NCBI RefSeq assembly: GCF_031928785.1
Contig: NZ_JARQAL010000001.1
From: Enterococcus_C asini_A
GTDB lineage: Bacteria > Bacillota > Bacilli > Lactobacillales > Enterococcaceae
DNA: 64,000 bases
Strand: one strand, 5' to 3'
A program made the translations under genes and the position numbers. A model generated the notes under the pieces. It was not told the origin of the DNA. It ran no database searches and worked only from the letters and a program-made list of their open reading frames with translations. Below are positions 43,582 to 52,628 of this stretch, piece after piece. Each line of letters opens with the position of its first letter. Position 1 is the stretch's first letter.

Positions 43582-44703
43582 ATGACAGACAACAGCCAAA
43601 CACGGGTTGTCGTAGGCATGAGCGGCGGGGTTGACTCGTCGGTAACAGCGTTATTACTAAAGGAACAAGGCTATGACGTAATTGGAATTTTTATGAAAAA
43701 TTGGGACGATACCGATGAAAATGGTGTCTGCACCGCCACTGAAGATTACAAAGATGTGGCTAAGGTGGCTTCTCAAATCGGCATTCCTTATTACTCGGTA
43801 AATTTTGAAAAAGAGTACTGGGATCGAGTATTTGAATATTTCCTAGCTGAATACCGGGCTGGTCGGACGCCTAATCCTGATGTAATGTGCAACAAAGAAA
43901 TCAAATTTAAAGCCTTTTTAGACTATGCGTTAGACTTAGGAGCAGAATACGTGGCTACGGGGCATTATGCGCAAGTGAAGCGAGATGAAAATGGCGTTGT
44001 GCATATGTTGCGGGGTGTGGACAATAATAAAGACCAAACCTACTTTTTAAGTCAATTATCCCAAGAACAATTGCAAAGAACCATGTTTCCACTAGGGGGC
44101 ATGGAGAAATCTGAAGTTCGGGCCATTGCAGAACGAGCAGGTCTTGCTACTGCTAAGAAGAAAGACTCCACTGGGGTTTGCTTCATTGGTGAAAAGAATT
44201 TCAAACAATTTTTAGGTCAATACTTGCCAGCACAACCGGGAAAGATGGTCACTTTAGACGGTGAAGTTAAGGGAAATCACGATGGGTTGATGTATTACAC
44301 CATCGGGCAACGTCAAGGTCTAGGCATTGGTGGCGGTGGTGCCAGTCAAGACCCATGGTTTGTGGTGGGCAAAGATCTGACAAGCAATACCTTATACGTA
44401 GGTCAAGGCTTCCATCATCCAGCTTTATACGCTGATTCTTTGGATGCCAGTGAAATTCACTTCACAACTGAAGGCGCGCAACCACAAGAATTTAAATGCA
44501 CTGCGAAATTCCGTTATCGCCAACAAGATGTACCAGTAACCGTGCGTTTATTAGAAAATGATCGAGCAGAAGTGATTTTTGACGAACCAGTTCGGGCGAT
44601 CACTCCGGGTCAAGCCGTGGTTTTCTATGATGGTATGGAATGTCTCGGTGGCGGCTTAATCGATCACGCCTATCAAAAAACAACTGAATTACAATATGTA
44701 TAA
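43582..44703 (+). CDS. mnmA: tRNA-specific 2-thiouridylase
   Basis: Thiolates U34 of tRNA-Lys, -Glu and -Gln using ATP and sulfur relayed from a cysteine desulfurase. The 373 residues show the PP-loop GMSGGVDSS (12-20) and the two catalytic cysteines in MCNKEIKF (Cys103) and GVCFIGE (Cys200). The SD is weak (GGTGA). mnmL and mnmM, which finish the 5-position side chain, are also in this window. Confidence 0.96.
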   Translation: MTDNSQTRVVVGMSGGVDSSVTALLLKEQGYDVIGIFMKNWDDTDENGVCTATEDYKDVAKVASQIGIPYYSVNFEKEYWDRVFEYFLAEYRAGRTPNPDVMCNKEIKFKAFLDYALDLGAEYVATGHYAQVKRDENGVVHMLRGVDNNKDQTYFLSQLSQEQLQRTMFPLGGMEKSEVRAIAERAGLATAKKKDSTGVCFIGEKNFKQFLGQYLPAQPGKMVTLDGEVKGNHDGLMYYTIGQRQGLGIGGGGASQDPWFVVGKDLTSNTLYVGQGFHHPALYADSLDASEIHFTTEGAQPQEFKCTAKFRYRQQDVPVTVRLLENDRAEVIFDEPVRAITPGQAVVFYDGMECLGGGLIDHAYQKTTELQYV

Positions 44704-44705
44704 TC

Positions 44706-44745
44706 AAAAAGAGTGTCAAGGCCAAGCTTTGACACTCTTTTTTTA
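44706..44745 (+). terminator. mnmA terminator
   Basis: AAAAAGAGTGTCAA pairs with TTTGACACTCTTTTT over an 8-nt loop. Confidence 0.93.
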
Positions 44746-44851
44746 AGTGAATAAGAAAACAAAACACCATAAAAATAAAGCGCTGTCATGAAATAAGTGG
44801 TAAACTAGTAATGAAAGAGGTTTTGCCATTTTATGGGAGGGGGATTAGGGA

Positions 44852-45133
44852 ATGAAGTTAAAAGAATACCTTAGTCAAGATGAGTTGCAAATTTTAGATG
44901 AAGAGTTGTTTTGCGATATTTATCAAAAGATTCTTCATAATCGCTGGCCTTATTTAGATGGTGTAACCAGACAAAAATTACGTCAATTGAATCCCTTAGA
45001 CCTGCAACAAGCAGCGATTAAGATAACCGATGATTACTTGGCTGATTTGCCAGAATGGAGCTTAAGTCAATACTTTGCTCGCTACGGTAGTCAATATTTA
45101 TCCCAAGTCCGCCAAAAAAACTTACAACATTAA
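44852..45133 (+). CDS. Small cytosolic protein, unknown
   Basis: A 93-residue, mostly helical and slightly acidic protein that I do not recognise. No membrane segment or metal motif is seen. A strong SD (GGGAGGGGG) precedes the ATG, and a TGG-TAAACT element at about 44800 may be its promoter. It stands alone between two strong terminators, which supports a separate real gene. Confidence 0.65.
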   Translation: MKLKEYLSQDELQILDEELFCDIYQKILHNRWPYLDGVTRQKLRQLNPLDLQQAAIKITDDYLADLPEWSLSQYFARYGSQYLSQVRQKNLQH

Positions 45134-45135
45134 AC

Positions 45136-45183
45136 AAAAACGCAAAAGTCCTAGGAATCATCCTAATGACTTTTGCGTTTTCT
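45136..45183. terminator. Bidirectional terminator
   Basis: AAAACGCAAAAGTC pairs with GACTTTTGCGTTTT, with an inner TAGGA/TCCTA pair. Confidence 0.93.
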
Positions 45184-45208
45184 TATGATTAGCGTTTCTA
45201 TATAGAAG

Positions 45209-46453
45209 CTATTTTTTAGCGGTTTTTATTTCCGCCGTATTTTTACGTACTAATAAAAAGTTTGCCAGCACCAATAGTGAAGTGGATAAAAAGACAGCCC
45301 GATAACCAAATAAACTGGAGATAGAAGAGCCAATCATCGGCCCAAATACATTTCCTGTAGCTTGGAAGGACTGATTGTAACTAAAAATCCTACCAGCCGC
45401 ATGGTGAGGGGAGTATTTGGTGATTAAAGCATTGACAGCCGGTAGAAGACAAGCATCAGAGATACCGATAAAAAAGCGTAAAATGCCCAATTGCCAAACG
45501 TTGGTTACAAGGGACATGGGAATATAGACAATGATCGCCATGAGTAGGCCCACAGCCAAGATTCGCTCACTACCGATTCGATCCCCTAAACGGCCCATGC
45601 GTGGAGCAGCGATTAAAGTGGCCACCCCAGGAAGAGAAGCGATAATGCCGCTGACTAAAGTCACATTTCCTTGACCGTGAAGTAATTCCCGGATATACAA
45701 ACTGATAATCGGGCTTATGGAATTATTAGAGGCTTGAATGATCATAGTGGTAATAAACATTCCAATCACCACATGGGGATATTTCAATTCTTTTAAAATT
45801 TGAGTAGCCGGTTGTAAGTCGGTTTTTTCAATCGGAGTAAATTCTTCGTGGACAAAAAAGAGACTTAAGAAAAAGACTAAAAGCAAAATACTACCGGTAA
45901 TAAAGAAGGTCAGTCGATAACCAAAGGCACTGGCAGTAATGCCGCCAACTAAAGGACCTAATAATTGCCCGGTAACGGAACCGGTAGCTAATGTACCCAA
46001 TACTTGACCACTGCGCTTTTTTGGGGTACCAGTAGCAACGAGGGCTGTGGCATTACTAATATAGCCAGAAAAGACTCCTTGTAAGAGCCGCAAGCCTACC
46101 AACTGGTAAACATTTGTAACCAAACCCATGGCGGCTAAAACCACGGCCATCCCTAGAGATGCTCGTAAAAGCATGAGTTTACGACCTTTTTGATCGGCTA
46201 ATCGTCCCCACCAAGGAGAGATGATTGTGGTTACTAGAAAAGTTGCAGAAAAAGCTAATCCACTCCATAAGTTTAAGGCATGAGCAGAAAAATCTCCTAA
46301 CGTATCGATGTATAGAGACATAAAGGGCATGACTAAACTAAAACCGATACCGGCCATAAACGTACCGAACCAGAGGACAATCAAATTTTTTTCCCAAGTT
46401 TGGCGTGGTCGCATCACGGCTTCTTTGAGACGTTGAGGCAATAATGAAAACAA
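45209..46453 (-). CDS. MFS multidrug efflux transporter, DHA1 family
   Basis: A 414-residue, 12-helix antiporter. Motif A (GRLADQKGRK) follows helix 2, and a second GRLGDRIGSE copy opens the C-terminal half, as in MdtG/PmrA-like pumps. TTG at 46453 is taken as start because AAAGGAG lies 8 nt before it; the next candidate, ATG 13 codons in, has only a weak SD. A well-spaced promoter and a leader hairpin lie upstream. Substrate unknown. Confidence 0.87.
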   Translation of the reverse strand: MFSLLPQRLKEAVMRPRQTWEKNLIVLWFGTFMAGIGFSLVMPFMSLYIDTLGDFSAHALNLWSGLAFSATFLVTTIISPWWGRLADQKGRKLMLLRASLGMAVVLAAMGLVTNVYQLVGLRLLQGVFSGYISNATALVATGTPKKRSGQVLGTLATGSVTGQLLGPLVGGITASAFGYRLTFFITGSILLLVFFLSLFFVHEEFTPIEKTDLQPATQILKELKYPHVVIGMFITTMIIQASNNSISPIISLYIRELLHGQGNVTLVSGIIASLPGVATLIAAPRMGRLGDRIGSERILAVGLLMAIIVYIPMSLVTNVWQLGILRFFIGISDACLLPAVNALITKYSPHHAAGRIFSYNQSFQATGNVFGPMIGSSISSLFGYRAVFLSTSLLVLANFLLVRKNTAEIKTAKK

Positions 46454-46478
46454 ATAAAAGACTCCTTTATCTAGTGAA

Positions 46479-46504
46479 GATTCAAAGGAAATAATCTTTG
46501 AATC
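46479..46504 (-). promoter_or_regulatory. Leader hairpin before the MFS gene
   Basis: GATTCAAAG pairs perfectly with CTTTGAATC across an 8-nt loop, between the MFS promoter and its SD. Possible translational or stability element. Confidence 0.4.
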
Positions 46505-46527
46505 GAGGTCAAAAAAACTGCCTTACC

Positions 46528-46556
46528 ATCATAGTACAGGAAAAGTTCTGGCGCAA
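46528..46556 (-). promoter_or_regulatory. MFS gene promoter
   Basis: Minus strand TTGCGC, 17-bp spacer, TATGAT. Confidence 0.65.
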
Positions 46557-46706
46557 GATGTCAGCTTCATAAAAGAAAAACTTAACGATCTTGCAAATAC
46601 GAAGATAAAAAAACGGACATTTCTTTATAAATATGGTATTTTGATACAGAAATCTAGTTTGTGAAATAAGCAAGTGAGATAGAATTAGAAAAAGGGAGTA
46701 GGCAAA

Positions 46707-47084
46707 ATGTATCAAGTTGTCATCATGCATGGAGATAATGAACCTTGGTGGTTTTTTGAAGACTGGCGCAAAGATATTTGTTTTGAGCAACAGTTCGAAA
46801 GTGAGGAGCAAGCCATTGCTTTTTATCAAGGAGAATGGACTCGTTTAATGAAAGAATATCCAGAGCGTTCCGCCAAGCCTAATTATTTAGCCGCTTTCTG
46901 GAAAGCAGAAGATGAGCGCTGGTGCGAAGAATGTGACGATTATTTGCAACAGTATACCGGTTTGGCTTTATTAAAAGATTACCAACCTTTGACCGAAACC
47001 AGTAGCCCAGAGTTTTATCAGGAACTTCATGGTAAATCCAAGTGTCGTGTCTGTAATCGCCCACAACATTTTACCAACGTTTAA
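46707..47084 (+). CDS. DUF1033 family protein
   Basis: A 125-residue protein of the DUF1033 family known in Lactobacillales and Bacillales; the N-terminus YQVVIMHGDNEPWWFFEDW is typical. Two CxxC pairs (WCEEC and CRVC) in the second half could bind zinc. Function unknown. SD AAAGGGAG; a TAGAAT element lies about 30 bp upstream. Confidence 0.83.
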   Translation: MYQVVIMHGDNEPWWFFEDWRKDICFEQQFESEEQAIAFYQGEWTRLMKEYPERSAKPNYLAAFWKAEDERWCEECDDYLQQYTGLALLKDYQPLTETSSPEFYQELHGKSKCRVCNRPQHFTNV

Positions 47085-47149
47085 AAGACGAAGGAAGATG
47101 GCGCTAAACTTCTAGTAAAAGAAGGTAGCACCATCCTCCTTGGTCTTTT
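47083..47149 (+). terminator. Terminator after the DUF1033 gene
   Basis: AAAAGACGAAGGAAGATGG pairs with CCATCCTCCTTGGTCTTTT (few mismatches and wobbles), continuing into GCTA/TAGC. Confidence 0.85.
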
Positions 47150-47224
47150 CTTGTGTGGTGCTATTTGATATGCTAGGACTAGTGTAAAGATAGCCGTATT
47201 GTAGCCAAAGGAAAAGGAGAAACT

Positions 47225-49300
47225 ATGGGAAAAAAATTAATTGTTACAGAAAAACCCAGTGTAGCCAAAGATTACGCCAAAATTCTTGGGGCTAAAGCTC
47301 AAGGAAAAGATTACTTTGAAAGTGATCGCTACATCATCACCTGGGCTTATGGTCATTTATTGACTTTAAAATTACCGGAAGACTTAAAACCTGAATGGAA
47401 AACTTGGCAATTGGAAACTTTGCCTATGATTCCTAAAGAAATCGGTCTAAAACCACTGCCTAAGACCAATCGCCAATTAAAAGTGATTGCCAATCTTGCC
47501 AAGCGTAAAGATGTCACCGGGGCCATCATCGCCACAGACTCTGGTCGAGAAGGAGAAGCGGTGGGACGCTATATTTTCCAGTGGATTCGTTTTAACAAAC
47601 CTTTGGAGCGATTGTGGATTTCTTCTCAAACGGAAAAAGCGGTGAAAACCGGCTTTGCTCAATTAAAACCAGCACAACAATATGAAAATCTCTATCAATC
47701 TGCGGTGGCTCGGGGAAAAGCCGATTGGTTAGTAGGCTTAAACGTCACCCGGGCACTGACAGTCAAATACGAAGACAATTTAAGTGCCGGCCGGGTTCAG
47801 ACTCCAACTTTAAATTTAGTAGCCAAAGCTCAAGAAAAAATGGAAAAATTTATTCCAACTACTTATTATTCAGTGGAATTGCTTTATGGCAATGCGAAAG
47901 GGCGCCTGCAAACCAAAAATCCCCAACGGTTTAAAGAACGTCAAGATGCGGAAGCTTTTGTGGCGGATTTAACTGGCAAAATTGGCAAAGTAGCCAGTGT
48001 GACTCAAAAGGAAAAGAGTCAAAATGCGCCTTTGCCTTATGACTTAACAGAATTGCAACAAGTAGCTAATTCTTTGTATCAGTATTCTGCTAAGAAGACC
48101 TTAAATTTGGTGCAAAGCTTGTATGAAACCCATAAGATTGTCAGCTATCCTCGGACAGATTCGAAGTATTTACCACAGGATTTAGCAGCCACGATGAAAG
48201 AACGACTGCAAGCTTTGGTCAACTATGATGAGCGAGCTAAAAAATATTTATCCCAAGGGGCCAAGGTTAAACAAAAAGCTGTCTTTAACGATGGCAAAGT
48301 CACCGATCACTATGCTTTGATTCCCACTGAAGAACGCCCTCGAGGAGAAAAATTATCCACAGATGAAAGTCGGATTTACCATTTGATTGTGGAACGGTTC
48401 TTTGGTTTGTTTGCTGAAGCCTACAAAACGGCTAAAACCACTGCAGAAGTCCAAATCGGTAGTGAAACCTTTGTCTTTAATCAAGAAGAAGTGCTAGCTG
48501 CCGGCTGGAAAAATGATGCTAAGGCAAGCAAAAATCAAGTGGACTGGCAGCAAGTGAAAAGTCTCAAAGGCGAGTTTGCCATTATAAAAGAGCTAACCCA
48601 AGCACCGAAACTGTTAAGTGAAGGTACATTACTGGCTCAAATGGAAAAATACAACTTAGGCACTCCAGCTACTCGAGCAGAAATTATTGAAAAATTACTG
48701 AAATCCGAATTAATGGAACGTCGTGGCAACGGTCTAGGGGTCACACCAAAGGGCAAACAGCTATTGAGTTTGGTTAATCCTTCTCTAGCTTCTCCAGACA
48801 TGACTGCCAAATGGGAGCAAAGCCTAGAAGCCATTGCGAAAGGAAAAGAAGACCCAGAGCAATTTTTAAAGGGGATTGAAGCTGCTACTCGGAAATTGGT
48901 AGCTGAAATTAAGGATTCTAAGGAAACCTACAAAGATTTCTCGTTAACTAGCAAATTGTGTCCCGAATGCGGTAGCCAATTACGAGAGCGAAACACTCGA
49001 GATGGCAAGGTATATATTTGTAGCAATAGTGACTGTAATTACCGGCGTCGGAAAGATCCCAAAGTTTCCAATCACCGGTGTTCACAATGTCATAAGAAAA
49101 TGGAAATTATCGATGGGAAAAATGGAGCGTTCTTTAAATGCAAGTTCTGCGGTATAACGGAAAAAATTCCTGATAAACAGGAACGGAAAAAGAAAATGTC
49201 CAAGCAAGAAGAACGCCGTTTGTTAAAGAAATACACTCAGGAAGAAGAAATGGAAAGTCCGCTGGCAGCAGCGTTAAAAGCGGCGATGAAAGAGCAATAA
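47225..49300 (+). CDS. topB: DNA topoisomerase III
   Basis: Type IA topoisomerase that relaxes and decatenates DNA. Of 691 residues, the TOPRIM motif is TDSGREGE (104-111) and the catalytic Tyr308 lies in SYPRTDS. The C-terminus carries two zinc-ribbon-like Cys4 modules (CPECG ... CSNSDC and CSQC ... CKFC), followed by a basic tail. SD AAAGGAG. Chromosomal copies of this length are normal; no conjugative genes are adjacent. Confidence 0.94.
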   Translation: MGKKLIVTEKPSVAKDYAKILGAKAQGKDYFESDRYIITWAYGHLLTLKLPEDLKPEWKTWQLETLPMIPKEIGLKPLPKTNRQLKVIANLAKRKDVTGAIIATDSGREGEAVGRYIFQWIRFNKPLERLWISSQTEKAVKTGFAQLKPAQQYENLYQSAVARGKADWLVGLNVTRALTVKYEDNLSAGRVQTPTLNLVAKAQEKMEKFIPTTYYSVELLYGNAKGRLQTKNPQRFKERQDAEAFVADLTGKIGKVASVTQKEKSQNAPLPYDLTELQQVANSLYQYSAKKTLNLVQSLYETHKIVSYPRTDSKYLPQDLAATMKERLQALVNYDERAKKYLSQGAKVKQKAVFNDGKVTDHYALIPTEERPRGEKLSTDESRIYHLIVERFFGLFAEAYKTAKTTAEVQIGSETFVFNQEEVLAAGWKNDAKASKNQVDWQQVKSLKGEFAIIKELTQAPKLLSEGTLLAQMEKYNLGTPATRAEIIEKLLKSELMERRGNGLGVTPKGKQLLSLVNPSLASPDMTAKWEQSLEAIAKGKEDPEQFLKGIEAATRKLVAEIKDSKETYKDFSLTSKLCPECGSQLRERNTRDGKVYICSNSDCNYRRRKDPKVSNHRCSQCHKKMEIIDGKNGAFFKCKFCGITEKIPDKQERKKKMSKQEERRLLKKYTQEEEMESPLAAALKAAMKEQ

Positions 49301-49375
49301 ATAGACTAGAGAAATAACTGAGGGTATAAAAAGAAGCGTTGGAAGCACAGCGCTAACTTTCTATAAACTATAAAG

Positions 49376-49417
49376 CAAAAGCCAGTGAGGCCTAAAAGAG
49401 ACCTCACTGGCTTTTTA
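49376..49417. terminator. Bidirectional terminator (topB / kup)
   Basis: AAAAGCCAGTGAGG pairs with CCTCACTGGCTTTT across an 11-nt loop. Confidence 0.93.
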
Positions 49418-49434
49418 AATGATCTAAGCCTTGC

Positions 49435-51453
49435 TTACTGAGTCGGATCTTCAACCCGTTCTTTTAAGCGGGTTTTCTTTGGTGCGCCAATAATCAATGG
49501 AACATTTTCATAAAGCACATCACTATACTCTAAACCAAACCAATTTTCTGGTGACATGGTTAATTTTTTGATGGCTAGTTTTAATTGCATAATTTGCCGT
49601 TCCCATTTGCCGATAACTGTATTGTTGGAAAGGATTTTGCGAATCAAGATAAATTGAAAATCACCTACATTGCGGCCTTTACTAATGGTGTATTTTTGTG
49701 GTTGCAATGGCAAACGCCCTTGTTTCATCATGTCGTGAATGATTTGGCGAATGTAGACATTGACTTCTTGCCCGATACGGAAGCCCAAATAAAGTTTTAC
49801 TTTCATCACATAGTCGGTGCCCATAGTATCAATGGAGTATTCTTGGGTATAAGGTTCATCGGTAACGACAACATTGACAAACCAATAAACTTCCGCTCGC
49901 TTTGGTCGTTTGTCTAAAATGGAATACAAAACGGCTCTTTCAATATGATCTCCTTCAATCCGAGGAACTAAAAAGACCACGTTGGTTTGATACATAGGCA
50001 GCTGTTCATCTTGGCGCAATTCATTTAGCTGAGGCAAGTAATCCTTTAAATCCACTTCATCTGAAGCGCGCTCTTCAATGCGATTCCCCCATTCCCAAAT
50101 CAACATCACTGCTAGAATCACTAAAGCAATTAAGACCGCCACAAAACCGCCGTGGAAAAACTTGACTGCACTGGAAATAAAGAAGACCACTTCAATGGCT
50201 CCAAAGAACAAGCTTATTAGTAGAGAGATAACTAAAGGATAGCCCTTTTGGTGCAAGAAGAAGAACAGTAAGAACGTAGTCATCAACATCGTAACTGTAA
50301 TGGACAATCCGTAAGCTGCTTCCATATGAGAAGAAGTGCGGAAAGTAATGACGATTAAAGAACAAGCCAACCATAACAATAAATTCACTAAAGGAATATA
50401 CATCTGACCAATGCTTTTTCCGGGATAAGTAATTTTCATCCGGGGCAATAGTTTCAACTTAATTGCTTCAGAAACTAAGGTGAAAGAGCCAGAAATTAAC
50501 GCTTGAGAAGCAATCACGGCGGCTATTGTTGCAAAGCCTACCCCAAGAACCATCCAGCCATTGGGCATCATACGAAAGAAGGGATTCAAGTCTTCAATGC
50601 TTTGGTAGCTAGGATCTTGGTAGATTTTCGTCAACCAGGCGGCTTGGCCCAAATAGTTTAACATCAAACAGACTTTAACATAAGGCCAGCTGATATAGAT
50701 ATTTTTCTTGCCTACATGGCCCATATCCGAGTATAGAGCTTCTGCTCCGGTGGTAGCCAAGAAAATATTACCTAAAATAAAAATACCTAAGTGGTTGTCA
50801 GGACTTAGCAGTAATTTCACCGCGTAGTAGGGATTAAATGCACGAATAACGCTTAAATCTTGACTGAAATTAATAATCCCCACGAGACCTAGAAAGGTAA
50901 ACCATAAAAACATCACGGGTCCAAAGGCTTTTCCCACTAGATCAGTCCCAAAACGCTGCATGGAAAAAAGCACTAAGATAATGACTAACGTGATGATTAC
51001 AATAATGTTTTGATCCATCCCGAAGCGTTGAAAGAATTCAGGAATCCCGCGTAGCCCTTCAATAGCAGTGGTCACCGTTACCGCAGGAGTCAAAACGCCA
51101 TCTGCTAATAAGGCTGCACCACCAATCATGGCGGGGATAATTAAAAACTTCCCTTGTTTACGAACTAAAGTATAGAGGGAGAAAATCCCACCTTCACCGT
51201 GATTATCCGCTTTTAACGCGATAATTACGTACTTAACAGTGGTTAAAATGGTTAAAGTCCAAAAGATGAGGGAAACAGCCCCCAAAATATAGTCGGGATT
51301 AATCGACTTTAGACCACCATTTTCGCCAACAATGGCTTTCATTACATACAATGGGCTGGTTCCAATATCACCATACACAACCCCCATCGCCACCAACAAG
51401 CCCCCAAAAGAAATCTTATGGATTGGTTGGTGTTTTACCTGTGCATCTCTCAT
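49435..51453 (-). CDS. kup: Potassium uptake protein Kup
   Basis: K+:H+ symporter of the KUP/HAK family, 672 residues: 12 membrane helices (about 10-460) and a cytosolic tail. The family signature GVVYGDIGTSPLY follows the first helix. ATG at 51453 is chosen because GGAGGAG is 5 nt upstream; the frame open to 51489 adds 12 codons without an SD. The leader contains a stable hairpin but no recognisable ydaO c-di-AMP riboswitch. Confidence 0.95.
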   Translation of the reverse strand: MRDAQVKHQPIHKISFGGLLVAMGVVYGDIGTSPLYVMKAIVGENGGLKSINPDYILGAVSLIFWTLTILTTVKYVIIALKADNHGEGGIFSLYTLVRKQGKFLIIPAMIGGAALLADGVLTPAVTVTTAIEGLRGIPEFFQRFGMDQNIIVIITLVIILVLFSMQRFGTDLVGKAFGPVMFLWFTFLGLVGIINFSQDLSVIRAFNPYYAVKLLLSPDNHLGIFILGNIFLATTGAEALYSDMGHVGKKNIYISWPYVKVCLMLNYLGQAAWLTKIYQDPSYQSIEDLNPFFRMMPNGWMVLGVGFATIAAVIASQALISGSFTLVSEAIKLKLLPRMKITYPGKSIGQMYIPLVNLLLWLACSLIVITFRTSSHMEAAYGLSITVTMLMTTFLLFFFLHQKGYPLVISLLISLFFGAIEVVFFISSAVKFFHGGFVAVLIALVILAVMLIWEWGNRIEERASDEVDLKDYLPQLNELRQDEQLPMYQTNVVFLVPRIEGDHIERAVLYSILDKRPKRAEVYWFVNVVVTDEPYTQEYSIDTMGTDYVMKVKLYLGFRIGQEVNVYIRQIIHDMMKQGRLPLQPQKYTISKGRNVGDFQFILIRKILSNNTVIGKWERQIMQLKLAIKKLTMSPENWFGLEYSDVLYENVPLIIGAPKKTRLKERVEDPTQ

Positions 51454-51474
51454 GGTTCTCCTCCAAAATTTACC

Positions 51475-51507
51475 CTTGGTCTGTGACACTTCACTTAGTG
51501 GACCAAG
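51475..51507 (-). promoter_or_regulatory. Leader hairpin before kup
   Basis: CTTGGTC pairs with GACCAAG, with an inner CACT/AGTG pair. It lies about 10 nt upstream of the kup SD. Confidence 0.45.
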
Positions 51508-51548
51508 TAGGCAAGTAGTCCTTAAAAATAGACCATTTTGCTACCCAC

Positions 51549-51577
51549 ACTCTACTCAGAATTCTCTAAATAGTCAA
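51549..51577 (-). promoter_or_regulatory. kup promoter
   Basis: Minus strand TTGACT, 17-bp spacer, TAGAGT; leader about 90 nt. Confidence 0.7.
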
Positions 51578-51638
51578 TCAAAATAGAAGAGATTACAGAA
51601 AAAATGGGATGCCGGCATATCTTTTTAATCAATTTTTC

Positions 51639-51667
51639 TTTTCATTTCTGCTTATCTGAAGTACAAT
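51639..51667 (+). promoter_or_regulatory. IclR-family regulator gene promoter
   Basis: TTTTCA, 17-bp spacer, TACAAT; the operator-like palindrome begins at its last base. Confidence 0.65.
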
Positions 51668-51681
51668 TTCTTATAAAGAAA
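51667..51681 (+). promoter_or_regulatory. Operator-like palindrome 1 (KdgR box)
   Basis: TTTCTTATAAAGAAA immediately after the -10, over the transcription start. It matches two sites in front of eda, suggesting autorepression by the IclR protein. Confidence 0.6.
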
Positions 51682-51695
51682 AAGAGGTGTGTTAT

Positions 51696-52457
51696 ATGGA
51701 AACTCAAAAACCTTATGGTACGGTATTGGTTAAAGCTTCCTATATATTGGATTATTTGGCGGGGATGCCAAACTCTTCCTTACAAGAAATTGCTAAGGGG
51801 ACTCAATTGACTTCTTCTACGGCATTGAAGATTTTAGATACGTTGATTTTGATTGGATATGTGGAGAAAAGTATAGATAAAAACTATCGCTTAGGTACTC
51901 GCTTGATTCGGTACGCAAATCACGATCTGGCCCAAAATGCGTTAGTGGAGACAACTCAGCCTTATTTGGAACTGTTAAATGAAGAAGTAGATGAGACCAT
52001 TCATCTGGGAGTTTTAGCTACAGATGAAATCTTATACCTCAATAAAATCGAACCGAAAAGGCAAACGATTTTAATGTCTTCTAAAATTGGCATTACCCGG
52101 CCATTGTACTCTTCAGCCATGGGGAAAGCCGTTTTAGCTGAATTTACTTCTGGGCAATACCAAGATTATTTAGAGAAGACGCAATTAGTACCTTATACAT
52201 CTAATACCATTACCAATCCTCTGAAGTTAGCGGATGAAATCCAACAGGTGAAAACTGGCAAAGTAGCTTTTGATGATGAAGAGATGGAAAAAGATATCTT
52301 TTGTGTAGGTGCTACTATAATGACAGAAGGTGAGTTACAAGGGGCATTTAGTGTTAGCATGCCGAAATACCGCTTGACTCCAGCGTTTAAAGAAAAGGTA
52401 ATTCGCTTAGTTTTAGAAACCAAAAGCCAGATTGAGGAACAGTTGCAGTCCAAATAA
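51696..52457 (+). CDS. kdgR: IclR-family regulator, KdgR-like
   Basis: A 253-residue repressor-type protein: N-terminal winged helix (about 10-65, SSLQEIAKGTQLTSSTALKILD) and C-terminal IclR effector domain (about 80-250). Divergent from kup and directly upstream of eda-kdgK, so its ligand is probably 2-keto-3-deoxygluconate or its phosphate. ATG at 51696 follows AAAGAGGTG. The palindromes at 51667, 52522 and 52542 are candidate binding sites. Confidence 0.85.
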   Translation: METQKPYGTVLVKASYILDYLAGMPNSSLQEIAKGTQLTSSTALKILDTLILIGYVEKSIDKNYRLGTRLIRYANHDLAQNALVETTQPYLELLNEEVDETIHLGVLATDEILYLNKIEPKRQTILMSSKIGITRPLYSSAMGKAVLAEFTSGQYQDYLEKTQLVPYTSNTITNPLKLADEIQQVKTGKVAFDDEEMEKDIFCVGATIMTEGELQGAFSVSMPKYRLTPAFKEKVIRLVLETKSQIEEQLQSK

Positions 52458-52484
52458 TTCCCCTTATTTTGCTGGGAAAAGTAA

Positions 52485-52512
52485 TTGTCTTTTTTAGAAA
52501 TCCATGTATAAT
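52485..52512 (+). promoter_or_regulatory. eda-kdgK promoter
   Basis: TTGTCT, 16-bp spacer, TATAAT, with two operator-like palindromes directly downstream. Confidence 0.8.
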
Positions 52513-52521
52513 TAAGGTGTA

Positions 52522-52537
52522 ATTTCTGATAAGAAAA
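52522..52537 (+). promoter_or_regulatory. Operator-like palindrome 2
   Basis: ATTTCTGATAAGAAAA, about 10 bp after the eda -10; shares ATTTCT-AT-AGAAA with the other two sites. Confidence 0.55.
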
Positions 52538-52541
52538 ATAA

Positions 52542-52560
52542 TATTTCTTATTTGGAAATA
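52542..52560 (+). promoter_or_regulatory. Operator-like palindrome 3
   Basis: TATTTCTTATTTGGAAATA, 20 bp downstream of site 2, centred on the same helical face. Confidence 0.55.
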
Positions 52561-52628
52561 TCGAGTTGAGATGTGCAGTACAATATTGTTATTGATGAAG
52601 GATACTTAATTTAGAGGAGTGGTTTTCA

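Noticed and set aside
51454..51610. ydaO c-di-AMP riboswitch in the kup leader
   Set aside because: None of the conserved blocks is present; only a simple hairpin is seen.
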